A stretch of DNA of 64,000 bases from Winogradskyella sp046545555. GTDB taxonomy: Bacteria; Bacteroidota; Bacteroidia; Flavobacteriales; Flavobacteriaceae. The position numbers and the translations under genes were made by a program. Where the stretch lies: the NCBI RefSeq assembly GCF_046545555.1, contig NZ_JBHZTH010000001.1:1550001-1614000 (forward strand). Direction: 5' to 3'. How positions within the stretch are numbered: the stretch's first letter is position 1; each line of letters starts with the position of its first letter. The notes below the pieces were generated by a model that saw only the letters and a list, made by a program, of their open reading frames with translations, did not search any database and was not told the origin of the DNA. Shown one piece after another: positions 27,389 through 36,670 of this stretch.

Positions 27389-28516
27389 ATGAAACTAGAA
27401 CAATTTTCTCTTTTAGAGAATACTTGGCGGGAGGCTATTTCTCAAATAGAAATATCACCCAATATTATTCTCTTATTTGTTTCTCCATCCTTTGTACCAA
27501 AACACGTAATGGTTGCTGAGTTAATGAAAAAGTTCCCTGGTGCTACTATTATGGGCTGTTCTACGGCAGGTGAAATTTCAGACACTTTAGTTTCTGATAA
27601 ATCTGTATCTCTTACAGCGATTCAATTAGAAAAAACTGAGCACAAATTAGTAAAAGTAGATATCAAGTCTATGGACGAAAGTTTTATGGCTGGCAAAAAA
27701 TTAGCGAAGCAACTAAATTCTAATGATCTTAAACATATTTTAGTGTTTAGTGATGGGCTTAATGTTAACGGAGCTAATTTAGTATCAGGGTTAAAAAGTG
27801 TTCTACCCTCAACAAGTATTACAGGTGGTCTAGCTGGTGATTGCGCAAATTTTAATGAGACATTTGTTATATCTAATAGTTCAATTGCAGATAAAATTAT
27901 AGTTGGTTTAGGTTTTTATGGAGACCAATTGAAAATTGGATACAGCTCAAAAGGTGGATGGGATAGTTTTGGAATAGACCGTTTGGTAACAAAATCTAAA
28001 AATAATGTATTGTTTGAGCTAGATGGACTACCAGCGTTGGAGTTATATAAATCTTTTTTGGGTGCTAAGGCTAAAAACTTACCGAGCTCAGGATTATTAT
28101 TTCCATTAAGTATGCGTGTTAATGAGCACGATTCTCCAGTAGTTCGCACAATTTTAAGTGTAGATGAAAAGGAACAAAGTTTAACATTTGCAGGTAATAT
28201 ACCTGAAGGCTCACATGTTCGTCTTATGAAGGCAAATGTAGATCGTCTTATTAATGGAGCAAAAGATTCGGCAATAAACGCTTTTTCGACAACCAAGAAA
28301 AATGCAGAGTTAGCAATATTAATTAGCTGTGTCGGGAGACGATTAGTCCTTAAACAATTGGTAGAAGAAGAAGTTGAAGTTGTGAGAGAAACGATTGGTA
28401 AAAAAACTAAAATTACTGGTTTTTACTCTTATGGAGAGATTGCACCATTTGAGGAATTTTCGCCATGCGAACTGCACAATCAAACAATGACTATAACAAC
28501 ATTATCAGAAGTATAA
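27389..28516 (+). CDS. FIST domain sensor protein
   Basis: A 375-residue soluble protein with a FIST N-domain (about residues 25-215, with PGATIMGCSTAGEIS and FSDGLNVNGANLVSGL) and a FIST C-domain (about 220-360, with VRTILSVDEKEQSLTFAGNIPEG and ILISCVGRRLVL). FIST domains are thought to sense small ligands such as amino acids and often stand next to signalling proteins. The hybrid histidine kinase gene follows after seven bases, so the protein probably gives that kinase its input. The 248-base divergent spacer upstream (27141-27388) shows no clear TAnnTTTG promoter. Confidence 0.9.
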   Translation: MKLEQFSLLENTWREAISQIEISPNIILLFVSPSFVPKHVMVAELMKKFPGATIMGCSTAGEISDTLVSDKSVSLTAIQLEKTEHKLVKVDIKSMDESFMAGKKLAKQLNSNDLKHILVFSDGLNVNGANLVSGLKSVLPSTSITGGLAGDCANFNETFVISNSSIADKIIVGLGFYGDQLKIGYSSKGGWDSFGIDRLVTKSKNNVLFELDGLPALELYKSFLGAKAKNLPSSGLLFPLSMRVNEHDSPVVRTILSVDEKEQSLTFAGNIPEGSHVRLMKANVDRLINGAKDSAINAFSTTKKNAELAILISCVGRRLVLKQLVEEEVEVVRETIGKKTKITGFYSYGEIAPFEEFSPCELHNQTMTITTLSEV

Positions 28517-28523
28517 ACAACAA

Positions 28524-30239
28524 ATGCACAGATTACTTAGGCGACAAATAGCTAAGGCAGGTTTTGATAAAAAAGACTTGGAAAAGTTTAAAAGCTTTTT
28601 TGATACTGTAGGCGGTACGTATGAAAGTTTTGACAATGATTTTAAGCATATAGAATTAATTCTTTCGGAGAGTTCAGCTGAATACTATAAATTAAATCAA
28701 ACGTTAAAATCTCAGGTAGATAACGTAGAAAATGAGATAAACACCATAGTGAATACCATAGAAGGTGTCATCTTTAAGACAGACATGAAAGGTAACTTTA
28801 AATATCTAAATAAAGCCTGGGAAGATTTATTTGATATGCCTGTAGAGGAAGCTATTCATAAAAATTATAACGATTTACTTTTTGGTATTAACAAAAAGGA
28901 ACAAGCACGGATAAATGCATTTTTAAAGTCAAAACAAACAGACTATAGTACACTTTTTAAATATTTTAAGCCATCTGGGCAAAAAATATGGGTTCAACTA
29001 CGTTTAGTTCTTACTTATGACAAAGTTGGTAATGCAACTGGTACTATTGGCACAATGAGCGATGTTACACAACTTAAGGAAACGGAGATAGAATTAAATC
29101 ATGCAAATAAAACAAAAGATGAATTTTTGTCAACCATGTCTCATGAAATTAGAACTCCTTTAAATGCGGTAATTGGTATGTCTGATATTTTGCTAATGGA
29201 GAAGTTTTTACCTGATCAATTAGAAAATCTTCAAGTATTAAAATATTCAAGCGAGCACTTGCTGGCATTGATAAATGATTTACTAGATTTTAACAAATAT
29301 AAATCTCAAGAAATAAGGTTAACAGTAGATGATTTTAACATTTCTGAATTAGCACAAAATATTCAGTTACATTTTAGGCAAATAGCAGCTAGCAAAGGTT
29401 TAGAGTTTAATACAATAATTGATAGTGGTGTTCCTGAGATTTTAAAAGGCGATAGTCTAAAGCTCTCACAAGTTTTAAAGAATCTATTAAGTAATGCATT
29501 TAAGTTTACACATAGTGGTAGTGTTACTTTTAAAGTAGAGTTGTTAGAAGGTCATAAAAACTCTTCATTAATTAGGTTTAGTGTAATAGACACTGGTATA
29601 GGTGTATCATATAATAAACAAAAAGATATATTTAAAAGTTTTGTACAAGCTACCGATAATACATCAATGCTTTATGGAGGATCTGGTCTAGGATTATATA
29701 TAAGTAAAGAATTATTGAAAATTCAAGAAAGTTACTTAAAGTTAGACAGTAAAAAAGGCGAAGGCTCAACATTTTGGTTTGATATTTTATTTGAGCATTC
29801 GGATTTAAAGCTGTTAGATACTCAGAGTTATATTTCTAAAACAGAACATATTGATTTAAAGGTTCTTGTGGCTGAGGATAATAGTCTTAATGCTTTATTG
29901 CTTAAAAAATTGTTTAAAAAGTGGAACATAGACTATGTTATTGCAAAAAATGGAGAAGAACTTTTAGAGAAATTTTCAGAGGATGATTTTAATCTTATTC
30001 TAATGGATTTACAAATGCCAATTTTAGATGGTTATGAGACTACTAGATGTATTAGAAAATTGAATGATAGCGGTAAATCAATGATTCCGATTATCGCACT
30101 TACCGCATTTTCAAAATCGGAAGTGAGCGATAAAATAAAACGTTATAAAATGAATGGTTATTTGAGTAAGCCATTTAAAGTTAATGAGCTCCATGCCCTT
30201 CTTAAGTTTTACAGTAATAAGAAACAGCAGGTAGTGTAA
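28524..30239 (+). CDS. Soluble hybrid histidine kinase (PAS-HisKA-HATPase-REC)
   Basis: A 571-residue hybrid sensor kinase without membrane helices. In order: an N-terminal helical segment (about 1-70), a PAS domain (about 72-185, IVNTIEGVIFKTDMKGNFKYLN), the HisKA domain with phospho-acceptor H207 in MSHEIRTPLNAVIG, and a HATPase domain with LKNLLSNAFKFT, DTGIGV and GGSGLGLYIS. The C-terminal receiver domain has acceptor D495 in LILMDLQMPILDG and K near GYLSKPF. No output regulator is next to it. Because it is cytoplasmic and paired with a FIST protein, it likely senses an internal or FIST-bound ligand (inference). Confidence 0.93.
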   Translation: MHRLLRRQIAKAGFDKKDLEKFKSFFDTVGGTYESFDNDFKHIELILSESSAEYYKLNQTLKSQVDNVENEINTIVNTIEGVIFKTDMKGNFKYLNKAWEDLFDMPVEEAIHKNYNDLLFGINKKEQARINAFLKSKQTDYSTLFKYFKPSGQKIWVQLRLVLTYDKVGNATGTIGTMSDVTQLKETEIELNHANKTKDEFLSTMSHEIRTPLNAVIGMSDILLMEKFLPDQLENLQVLKYSSEHLLALINDLLDFNKYKSQEIRLTVDDFNISELAQNIQLHFRQIAASKGLEFNTIIDSGVPEILKGDSLKLSQVLKNLLSNAFKFTHSGSVTFKVELLEGHKNSSLIRFSVIDTGIGVSYNKQKDIFKSFVQATDNTSMLYGGSGLGLYISKELLKIQESYLKLDSKKGEGSTFWFDILFEHSDLKLLDTQSYISKTEHIDLKVLVAEDNSLNALLLKKLFKKWNIDYVIAKNGEELLEKFSEDDFNLILMDLQMPILDGYETTRCIRKLNDSGKSMIPIIALTAFSKSEVSDKIKRYKMNGYLSKPFKVNELHALLKFYSNKKQQVV

Positions 30240-30272
30240 TTTTATCAGAACAATTTTTATTATTTTCGATAA

Positions 30273-31544
30273 ATGCAAGAAGACTTTCTTCATTATATCT
30301 GGAAACATAAAGCCTTTAAAGGTGCAGAGCTTAGAACTACAAAAGGTGAGATTATTATAGTAAAAAATCTTGGACATCATAATCATAATGCTGGTCCAGA
30401 TTTTTTTAATTCACATTTACATATAGGCGGTCAATTATGGGCTGGCAATGTTGAAATCCATCTAAAATCATCAGACTGGTATGTTCATAATCATGAAAAG
30501 GATAAAGCTTATGATAGTGTAATTCTTCATGTCGTTTGGGAGTATGATACCGAAATTTTTAGAAAAGATAATTCTGAAATACCTACTTTAGAACTTCAGA
30601 GCTATGTAAATATTAAATTATTAAATAATTACAAAACCTTAATAGCATCGAAATCATGGATTAATTGTGAATCTGATTTTGGTAAAGTTGATGATTTTCT
30701 TCTTAATAATTGGTTAGAGCGCCTATTTATAGAGCGCTTAGAGCGAAAATCTAATGATATTTCAAAATTGCTAAAACACTCCAATAATGATTGGGAAGCT
30801 GTGTTATACAAAATGCTATTAAAAAATTTCGGACTAAAAATAAATGGAGAGCCATTTTTAAGTTTAGCAAATTCTGTTGATTATTCAATAATAAGAAAAA
30901 TTCAGAGCGATGTTATAGAAATGGAGGCCTTATTGTTTGGACAAGCTAATTTATTAGAAGACGATGTGCAGGATAGATACTTTTTAAATTTAAAAGAGCG
31001 TTATCAATTTTTAAAACAAAAATTTGGATTAAGTAATGAAGGTGTATTGCCTTTGCATTTTTTTAGATTAAGACCTCCAAATTTTCCAACTGTGCGTTTA
31101 TCTCAGTTTGCCAATCTTTACACATTAGAACATCAATTATTCTCAAAATTAATAAACCTCAGTAAGAAGGATGATTTTTATATCCTGTTTAAAAAAGGTG
31201 TAACAGATTTTTGGATGACCCATTATACATTCGCCAAAACATCTAAAATTTCAAAAAAGGAAATTACTAAATCATTTATAGATTTATTAATAATAAATAC
31301 AATCATTCCTTTAAAATTCAGTTATGCCAAATCATTAGGTAAGCCTATAGATAAGGAGTTGTTTAATCTTATAAATGAGTTAAAACTCGAAAAAAACAGC
31401 ATAATCTCTAAATTTTTAGATTTAAAATCGGTTGAAAAAACCGCTCTCAGTTCTCAAGCGCTATTGCAGTTAAAAAATCATTATTGTGATAAAAATAGAT
31501 GCTTGCAATGTTCCGTTGGTAATAGTCTAATAGCTAAAAATTAA
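30273..31544 (+). CDS. DUF2851 family protein
   Basis: A 423-residue cytoplasmic protein of the DUF2851 family, found widely in Bacteroidota. Family marks are the N-terminal MQEDFLHYIWKHKAF and GHHNHNAGPDFFNSHL, the GNVEIHLKSSDWYVHNH segment, the RLRPPNFPTVRLSQFANL middle, and a C-terminal cysteine group (YCDKNRCLQCSVGN). The histidine-rich and Asp/Glu motifs could bind a metal, and a nuclease-like role has been supposed for similar folds, but I cannot show it. It is followed after 13 bases by the PspC gene. Confidence 0.85.
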   Translation: MQEDFLHYIWKHKAFKGAELRTTKGEIIIVKNLGHHNHNAGPDFFNSHLHIGGQLWAGNVEIHLKSSDWYVHNHEKDKAYDSVILHVVWEYDTEIFRKDNSEIPTLELQSYVNIKLLNNYKTLIASKSWINCESDFGKVDDFLLNNWLERLFIERLERKSNDISKLLKHSNNDWEAVLYKMLLKNFGLKINGEPFLSLANSVDYSIIRKIQSDVIEMEALLFGQANLLEDDVQDRYFLNLKERYQFLKQKFGLSNEGVLPLHFFRLRPPNFPTVRLSQFANLYTLEHQLFSKLINLSKKDDFYILFKKGVTDFWMTHYTFAKTSKISKKEITKSFIDLLIINTIIPLKFSYAKSLGKPIDKELFNLINELKLEKNSIISKFLDLKSVEKTALSSQALLQLKNHYCDKNRCLQCSVGNSLIAKN

Positions 31545-31557
31545 GTAACTTGCAGTC

Positions 31558-31785
31558 ATGGATTTATTCTATGCTTTATTGCATTATTTTCAAAAAAGAG
31601 GGTATTACGTTTGTCAGCGAATAGCAGACCGTTTGGGCATTAGAGCCAAAATTGTAAGAACTTCATTTATGTATCTCACTTTTGTAACAGTTGGCTTTGG
31701 TTTTGCTGTTTATTTATTTTTAGCATTCTGGATGCGAATTAAAGATATTATATATACAAAACGTTCATCGGTTTTTGACCTTTAA
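31558..31785 (+). CDS. PspC domain protein
   Basis: A 75-residue protein made of one PspC domain: a basic helical start (RIADRLGIRAKIVRTSFMYLTFV) running into a hydrophobic helix (about residues 38-60). In other bacteria PspC senses or buffers envelope stress, but small solo PspC proteins in Bacteroidota are not well studied. It ends one base before the ATG of the potassium channel gene, so both are probably translated together. Confidence 0.8.
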   Translation: MDLFYALLHYFQKRGYYVCQRIADRLGIRAKIVRTSFMYLTFVTVGFGFAVYLFLAFWMRIKDIIYTKRSSVFDL

Positions 31786-31786
31786 T

Positions 31787-32809
31787 ATGAATAACCCATT
31801 AATAAGACTTTTTAGATCCAAGATTTATACGGCATTTGTAATGCTTATAGTCTTAATATGTTTTGGTATTATTGGGTATCGATATATCTCTGGTTTAAGT
31901 TGGATTGATGCTGTGTATATGACAGTCATAACGATTACGACAGTTGGCTTTGGAGAAGTGCAACCTCTTGGTGTTCCTGCAAAAATATTTACTATATTTT
32001 TAATTTTGGCAAGTGTTGTAATTGTCGGTTATGCAATTTCAATTATAACCGAATACATATTGAGTAGAAATAATTTTGAAGATATAAAACAACGTAAAAT
32101 GGAGAAGAAGATTGATGCAATGTCCGAACATATTATAATCTGCGGATACGGACGAAACGGTAAACAAGCCGCTAAGAAATTACAAGATTATGACAAACCT
32201 TATGTCATTATAGAACGTAATAAAGAAATTATAGAAAGGTTACAAGAAGAAGATATTCCTTACGTATTTGGTAATGCTAATGAAGACGAAGTTTTGTTTG
32301 AGGCAGGTATAGAAAAGGCAAGTACTTTAATTTGTGCTTTACCTAGTGATGCAGATAATTTGTTCGTTGTATTGTCAGCTAGACAGATCAATAATAAAAT
32401 GACCATAATTAGCAGAGCGTCACAAGAAACTTCTTATAATAAATTAAAATTGGCTGGTGCTAATAATGTTATCCTGCCAGATCGCATAGGCGGTGATCAT
32501 ATGGCATCTCTAGTTGTTATTCCAGATTTAGTAGAATTTATAGACAATTTGGGGATTGTAGGTGAGAGTAATATCAATGTTGAAGAAGTGAAAATAGAAC
32601 AACTTTACAATGCCGAGCAAACAAAAACAATTAAAGATCTAGATCTTCGAAGAAAAACAGGATGTACTGTTATAGGTTTTAAGGATGCAAAAGGAGAATA
32701 TATTGTTAATCCTGAGGCAAATACTGAGTTAGTGCCTGGTTCAAAAATTATTGTTTTGGGCAGACCAGAACAGATAAAACGGCTAAATTCAGAATATAAT
32801 ATTGCTTAG
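31787..32809 (+). CDS. Two-TM potassium channel with RCK (TrkA-N/TrkA-C) domains
   Basis: A 340-residue channel subunit. Two helices flank the pore loop with selectivity filter TVGFGE (52-57), followed by a TrkA-N Rossmann domain (HIIICGYGRNGKQAAKKL, with GYGRNG at 120-125) and a TrkA-C domain over the last 80 residues. This is the MthK/Kch-type plan in which ligand binding to RCK opens a potassium pore in the inner membrane. I start at ATG 31787, just after the PspC stop; a TTG at 31775 would add four residues and overlap PspC. Confidence 0.93.
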   Translation: MNNPLIRLFRSKIYTAFVMLIVLICFGIIGYRYISGLSWIDAVYMTVITITTVGFGEVQPLGVPAKIFTIFLILASVVIVGYAISIITEYILSRNNFEDIKQRKMEKKIDAMSEHIIICGYGRNGKQAAKKLQDYDKPYVIIERNKEIIERLQEEDIPYVFGNANEDEVLFEAGIEKASTLICALPSDADNLFVVLSARQINNKMTIISRASQETSYNKLKLAGANNVILPDRIGGDHMASLVVIPDLVEFIDNLGIVGESNINVEEVKIEQLYNAEQTKTIKDLDLRRKTGCTVIGFKDAKGEYIVNPEANTELVPGSKIIVLGRPEQIKRLNSEYNIA

Positions 32810-32904
32810 TCACTATGTCCATTTTAACGTCTATGTCTTTAAAAACTCATTTTTTTTTATCATCTTGTCACACTTATTATATTAACTAACTAATAATTAA
32901 AATC

Positions 32905-34497
32905 ATGAAGAAATATCTTCTCTCAATTTTTGCGCTTTTATTGCCATTGTTAAATTTTGCTCAAGAAGCTCAAGAGGTTGGGATCGATCAAAAAATAGAT
33001 GAAGCTTTTGGAGGAGCAACAGGTTGGTTTGTTCAATTTATATTTTATCAGATTCCTTTTACTGACGAAATCAGTGTGTATTGGGTGTTATTTCCCTTAA
33101 TTATTGGGGCAACCTATTTTACGATATATTTTAAATTTATAAATTTTGGTGGTTTTTTAACATCAATAAATATTGTTAGAGGAAAGTATGACGAATTAGA
33201 TCATCAAGAACCTCTTGTAGGTGCTGGTGACTCTACACCTGGTGGTGACGCAATTGAAACAATTAAAATTGAAGGTCATGAAGGAGAGGTTTCGCATTTT
33301 CAGGCTTTAACAGCAGCTTTATCTGCAACCGTTGGTTTAGGTAATATAGCTGGAGTTGCCATTGCAGTATCTATTGGTGGTGCTGGCGCAACTTTCTGGA
33401 TGATAGTTGCTGGTTTACTTGGTATGGCTTCCAAATTTGTGGAGTGCACGCTAGGTGTAAAATATAGAGATATTGCGGAGGATGGGACGGTTTATGGTGG
33501 TCCAATGTATTATTTAACCAAAGGATTAAAATCTAAAGGGTTAGGTGGTTTAGGTAAAGTATTAGCTGGCTTATTTGCAGTTTTTGTTATTGGTGGGTCT
33601 TTTGGTGGTGGAAATATGTTTCAGGTAAATCAAGCTTTCCAATTGGTAGAAAGTATAACTGGTGGTGAAGAATCATTTGTTCATGGATATGGTTGGGCCT
33701 TTGGTTTAGTAATGTCTATTTTAGTAGGTATTGTGATTATTGGAGGAATCAAAAAAATAGCAAAGGTTACTGATAAGATTGTACCGTTTATGGTAGTTAT
33801 TTATGTGGCGGCATCTCTATTTGTGATTTTCGCGAATATTAGTATGGTTGGTGATGCATTTGCTCAAATATTTAATGGAGCATTCAGTCCGGAAGGAATT
33901 GCTGGTGGTGCGATTGGAGTATTAATTCAAGGTTTTAGAAGAGCTGCATTTTCAAATGAGGCTGGTATTGGCTCGTCTTCTATTGCACATTCAGCTGTAA
34001 AAACAAAATATGCGGCTTCTGAAGGTATGGTTGCATTATTAGAGCCTTTCATCGATACTGTAATAGTATGCACAATGACTGCATTAGTACTAATAATTAC
34101 GGGTTCGTTAACTGGTACCGGTCCTGCTAACGATGCAGAAGCAATATTATTAACTTCTAGTGCTTTCGGTAGTGTTATTAGTTGGTTCCCATATGTACTT
34201 ACCGTTGCGGTTGTATTATTTGCATTTTCTACAATGATATCTTGGTCTTATTACGGATTTCAAGGATGGGCCTATTTATTTGGAAGAACTAAAAAAGCAG
34301 AGTACACTTACAAAATCATCTTTTGCGTTTTTGTAATTATTGGTGCGGCAGCAAGTTTAGGTTCTGTAATAGGATTCTCTGATGCCATGATTTTTGCAAT
34401 GATGGTTCCTAATATGATTGGATTAGTTATTCTTGCGCCTAAAGTAAAGGCAGAATTGAAAAAATATACGGATGCTATTAAGGCAAGGAAAGCCTAA
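32905..34497 (+). CDS. AGCS-family alanine/glycine:cation symporter
   Basis: A 530-residue sodium- or proton-coupled amino acid carrier of the AlsT/DagA family. The hallmark ATVGLGNIAGVAIAVSIGGAGATFWM lies in the first third, with EAGIGSSSIAHSAVKT and a C-terminal set of helices (about 11 in all). An extra hydrophobic signal-like segment at residues 1-19 (ending LLNFAQ) precedes the first carrier helix, as often seen in flavobacterial members. The region around 110-125 (GDSTPGGDAIETIKIEGHEGEVSHF) is longer than in short family members. The gene stands alone after a 95-base spacer. Confidence 0.92.
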   Translation: MKKYLLSIFALLLPLLNFAQEAQEVGIDQKIDEAFGGATGWFVQFIFYQIPFTDEISVYWVLFPLIIGATYFTIYFKFINFGGFLTSINIVRGKYDELDHQEPLVGAGDSTPGGDAIETIKIEGHEGEVSHFQALTAALSATVGLGNIAGVAIAVSIGGAGATFWMIVAGLLGMASKFVECTLGVKYRDIAEDGTVYGGPMYYLTKGLKSKGLGGLGKVLAGLFAVFVIGGSFGGGNMFQVNQAFQLVESITGGEESFVHGYGWAFGLVMSILVGIVIIGGIKKIAKVTDKIVPFMVVIYVAASLFVIFANISMVGDAFAQIFNGAFSPEGIAGGAIGVLIQGFRRAAFSNEAGIGSSSIAHSAVKTKYAASEGMVALLEPFIDTVIVCTMTALVLIITGSLTGTGPANDAEAILLTSSAFGSVISWFPYVLTVAVVLFAFSTMISWSYYGFQGWAYLFGRTKKAEYTYKIIFCVFVIIGAAASLGSVIGFSDAMIFAMMVPNMIGLVILAPKVKAELKKYTDAIKARKA

Positions 34498-34518
34498 GCA
34501 TTATTAATTATAAATATA

Positions 34519-35391
34519 ATGAAATCCCACTTTCAGTTTTCTAATAAACAACGAAGTGGGATTTTTTTATTAGTAATTCTAATTATTATCGCTCAATGTA
34601 TTTATGCTTTTGTTGATTTCTCAAAAGAAGTAAAAATTACTAACGAAAATGAGCTAGAGGAATTTCGTTTAGAATTGGATTCATTACGTCTAATTGAGAT
34701 AGAAAATAAGAAACCAAAAATCTATCCTTTCAACCCAAATTATATTACAGATTATAAAGGTTACACCTTGGGTTTAAGTAATGAAGAAATAGATAGACTT
34801 CATAAATTTAGAGGAACCAATAAATGGGTGAATTCGGCTAAAGAATTTCAAAATATTACTAAAGTGTCAGATTCACTTTTAGCAACGATATCTCCATATT
34901 TTAAATTTCCTGATTGGGTCACTAATCCAAAGCCGAAAAGTAATTATGTAAATTCATATTCAAACAATAATACAAGCAAGTCCTATGCTCAAAAATTAGA
35001 CTTAAATAAAGCGTCATCTATTCAACTTCAAAAAGTATATGGAGTAGGTGAAAAGTTATCAGAACGCATTATCAATTATAGAAATAAATTTAAAGGCGGT
35101 TTCATTTCTGATGTTGAAATGGCTGAAATTTGGGGCTTATCTCCAGAAGTTATTGAGCGTATTAAAAATGACTTTACTGTCAAAACTCCAAGAAAAATAA
35201 CAAGGTTTAATTTAAACACTGCTTCTCGAGATGAACTGGTTACTATTCAGTACATAGATTATGAGATTGCAAATAATATAATTGAAGAACGAACCCTTCG
35301 GGATGGTTTCAAGTCTTTAGAAGAATTAACAAAAGTTGAAGACTTTCCTGTTAAAAAGATCGATATAATTAAGTTATATTTGCACTTGTAA
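34519..35391 (+). CDS. ComEA-like helix-hairpin-helix protein with N-terminal anchor
   Basis: A 290-residue protein with one transmembrane helix at about residues 14-33 and a charged helical linker. It has helix-hairpin-helix units: one at about 155-215 (LDLNKASSIQLQKVYGVGEKLSERIINYR) and a second at about 233-285 (FNLNTASRDELVTIQYIDYEIANNIIEER). ComEA-type units bind double-stranded DNA without sequence preference, and in competence systems they pull DNA across the outer envelope. Whether this protein serves uptake is unknown. The first codons form a terminator-like hairpin; see the separate entry. The acyl-CoA dehydrogenase gene follows after 13 bases. Confidence 0.85.
   Translation: MKSHFQFSNKQRSGIFLLVILIIIAQCIYAFVDFSKEVKITNENELEEFRLELDSLRLIEIENKKPKIYPFNPNYITDYKGYTLGLSNEEIDRLHKFRGTNKWVNSAKEFQNITKVSDSLLATISPYFKFPDWVTNPKPKSNYVNSYSNNNTSKSYAQKLDLNKASSIQLQKVYGVGEKLSERIINYRNKFKGGFISDVEMAEIWGLSPEVIERIKNDFTVKTPRKITRFNLNTASRDELVTIQYIDYEIANNIIEERTLRDGFKSLEELTKVEDFPVKKIDIIKLYLHL
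34522..34568 (+). terminator. Terminator-like hairpin inside the start of the HHH gene
   Basis: Perfect 11-base arms (AAATCCCACTT at 34522-34532 and AAGTGGGATTT at 34554-34564), a 21-base loop and a run of seven T at 34562-34568. It begins on the first base after the ATG at 34519. It may end transcription of the AGCS gene upstream, and translation of the HHH gene would have to unfold it. Confidence 0.65.
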
Positions 35392-35404
35392 AATAACCTG
35401 ATAT

Positions 35405-36571
35405 ATGTCAAATTTATATTTCACTGAAGAGCATAATTTATTTAGGGAAAGTCTTAGGTCTTTTCTTCAAAAAGAAGTGGTTCCTCATATTGAGAAATGG
35501 GAAGAAACAGGCCATATAGAGCGTTTTATCTGGAAGAAGTTTGGTGACATGGGCTATTTTGGTTTGGCAACTCCAGAGGAATATGGTGGTTTAGATTTAG
35601 ATTTATTTTACACGATTATTTTTCTCGAAGAAATGCAGCGTATAAACTCAGGAGGTTTTGCCGCAGCGATGTGGGCACATGCCTATTTAGCTATGACACA
35701 TTTAAATAAGGAGGGAAATGATAGTCAGAAAGCAAAATACTTAACGCCAAGTGCATTAGGTGATGCTATAGGTTGTTTATGTATTACAGAACCTTTTGGT
35801 GGTAGTGATGTTGCTGGTATGCGCACAACAGCTGTTAAAAAAGGTGATACTTATATTGTCAACGGATCAAAAACATTTATAACTAATGGGGTTTACAGTG
35901 ATTATTTAATAGTTGCTGCCAAAACTAAACCAGAACTTGGAAATAAGGGAATCAGTATTTTTGTTATGGATAGAGATACACCAGGTATTTCTGCTACAAA
36001 ATTAGACAAACTAGGTTGGAGAGCATCTGATACAGGAGAAATTGCATTCGATAATGTAGTAATACCAGCAGAAAATTTAATGGGTGATGAGAATGAAGGT
36101 TTTCCATATATCATGCAACATTTTGCGTTAGAACGATTAATAATGGGCGTAAATGCTCATGCAAGGGCAGAATATGCTTTAGAGTATGCTAAGCAATATA
36201 TGTCAGAAAGATCAGCATTTGGCAGAACTATAGATAAATTTCAAGCGTTAAGGCACACGTATGCCGATAGCGAAACTCAAATGGAGATTTGTAAACAATT
36301 TAATTATTATGTTACAAAGCGCTTAGATATGGGTGATTACGTTGTAAAAGAAGCTACGATGTCTAAGTTGCAATCAACAAAAATGGCAGACGATGTAATT
36401 TACCAATGCCTTCAGTTTCTAGGTGGTTATGGGTATATGGAAGAGTATCCATTAGCTCGTATGGCAAGAGATAGCCGATTAGGACCAATTGGAGGTGGAA
36501 CTTCCGAAATACTTAAAGAAATAATTGCAAAGATGGTTATCGATAATAAGGATTATAAACCAGCTACTTAG
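35405..36571 (+). CDS. Acyl-CoA dehydrogenase (IVD/LCAD-type active site)
   Basis: A 388-residue FAD-dependent acyl-CoA dehydrogenase. ITEPFGGSDVAGM is the flavin/substrate motif, GSKTFITNG and GWRASDTGEIAFDNV follow, and FLGGYGYMEEYPLARMARDSRLG leads to the C-terminal IGGGTSEI. The common YEGTSEI glutamate is replaced by GGG. A glutamate E243 in FALERL stands where isovaleryl-CoA and long-chain enzymes keep their catalytic base. So the enzyme is probably active with the second placement of the base; the chain length or branch of the substrate is not known. It ends before a strong terminator at 36589. Confidence 0.9.
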   Translation: MSNLYFTEEHNLFRESLRSFLQKEVVPHIEKWEETGHIERFIWKKFGDMGYFGLATPEEYGGLDLDLFYTIIFLEEMQRINSGGFAAAMWAHAYLAMTHLNKEGNDSQKAKYLTPSALGDAIGCLCITEPFGGSDVAGMRTTAVKKGDTYIVNGSKTFITNGVYSDYLIVAAKTKPELGNKGISIFVMDRDTPGISATKLDKLGWRASDTGEIAFDNVVIPAENLMGDENEGFPYIMQHFALERLIMGVNAHARAEYALEYAKQYMSERSAFGRTIDKFQALRHTYADSETQMEICKQFNYYVTKRLDMGDYVVKEATMSKLQSTKMADDVIYQCLQFLGGYGYMEEYPLARMARDSRLGPIGGGTSEILKEIIAKMVIDNKDYKPAT

Positions 36572-36588
36572 AAATATACAATATGAAT

Positions 36589-36616
36589 AAAATCCTGCTT
36601 CGAGCAGGATTTTTTA
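36589..36616 (+). terminator. Intrinsic terminator after acyl-CoA dehydrogenase
   Basis: Perfect 11-base arms (AAAATCCTGCT / AGCAGGATTTT), a TCG loop and a T-run of six. Between the dehydrogenase and the recombinase gene. Confidence 0.9.
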
Positions 36617-36670
36617 TTTTATTTTATTAATTCTGATGTAAATCGTTATCTTTAATAAAGTAAGATTAAT

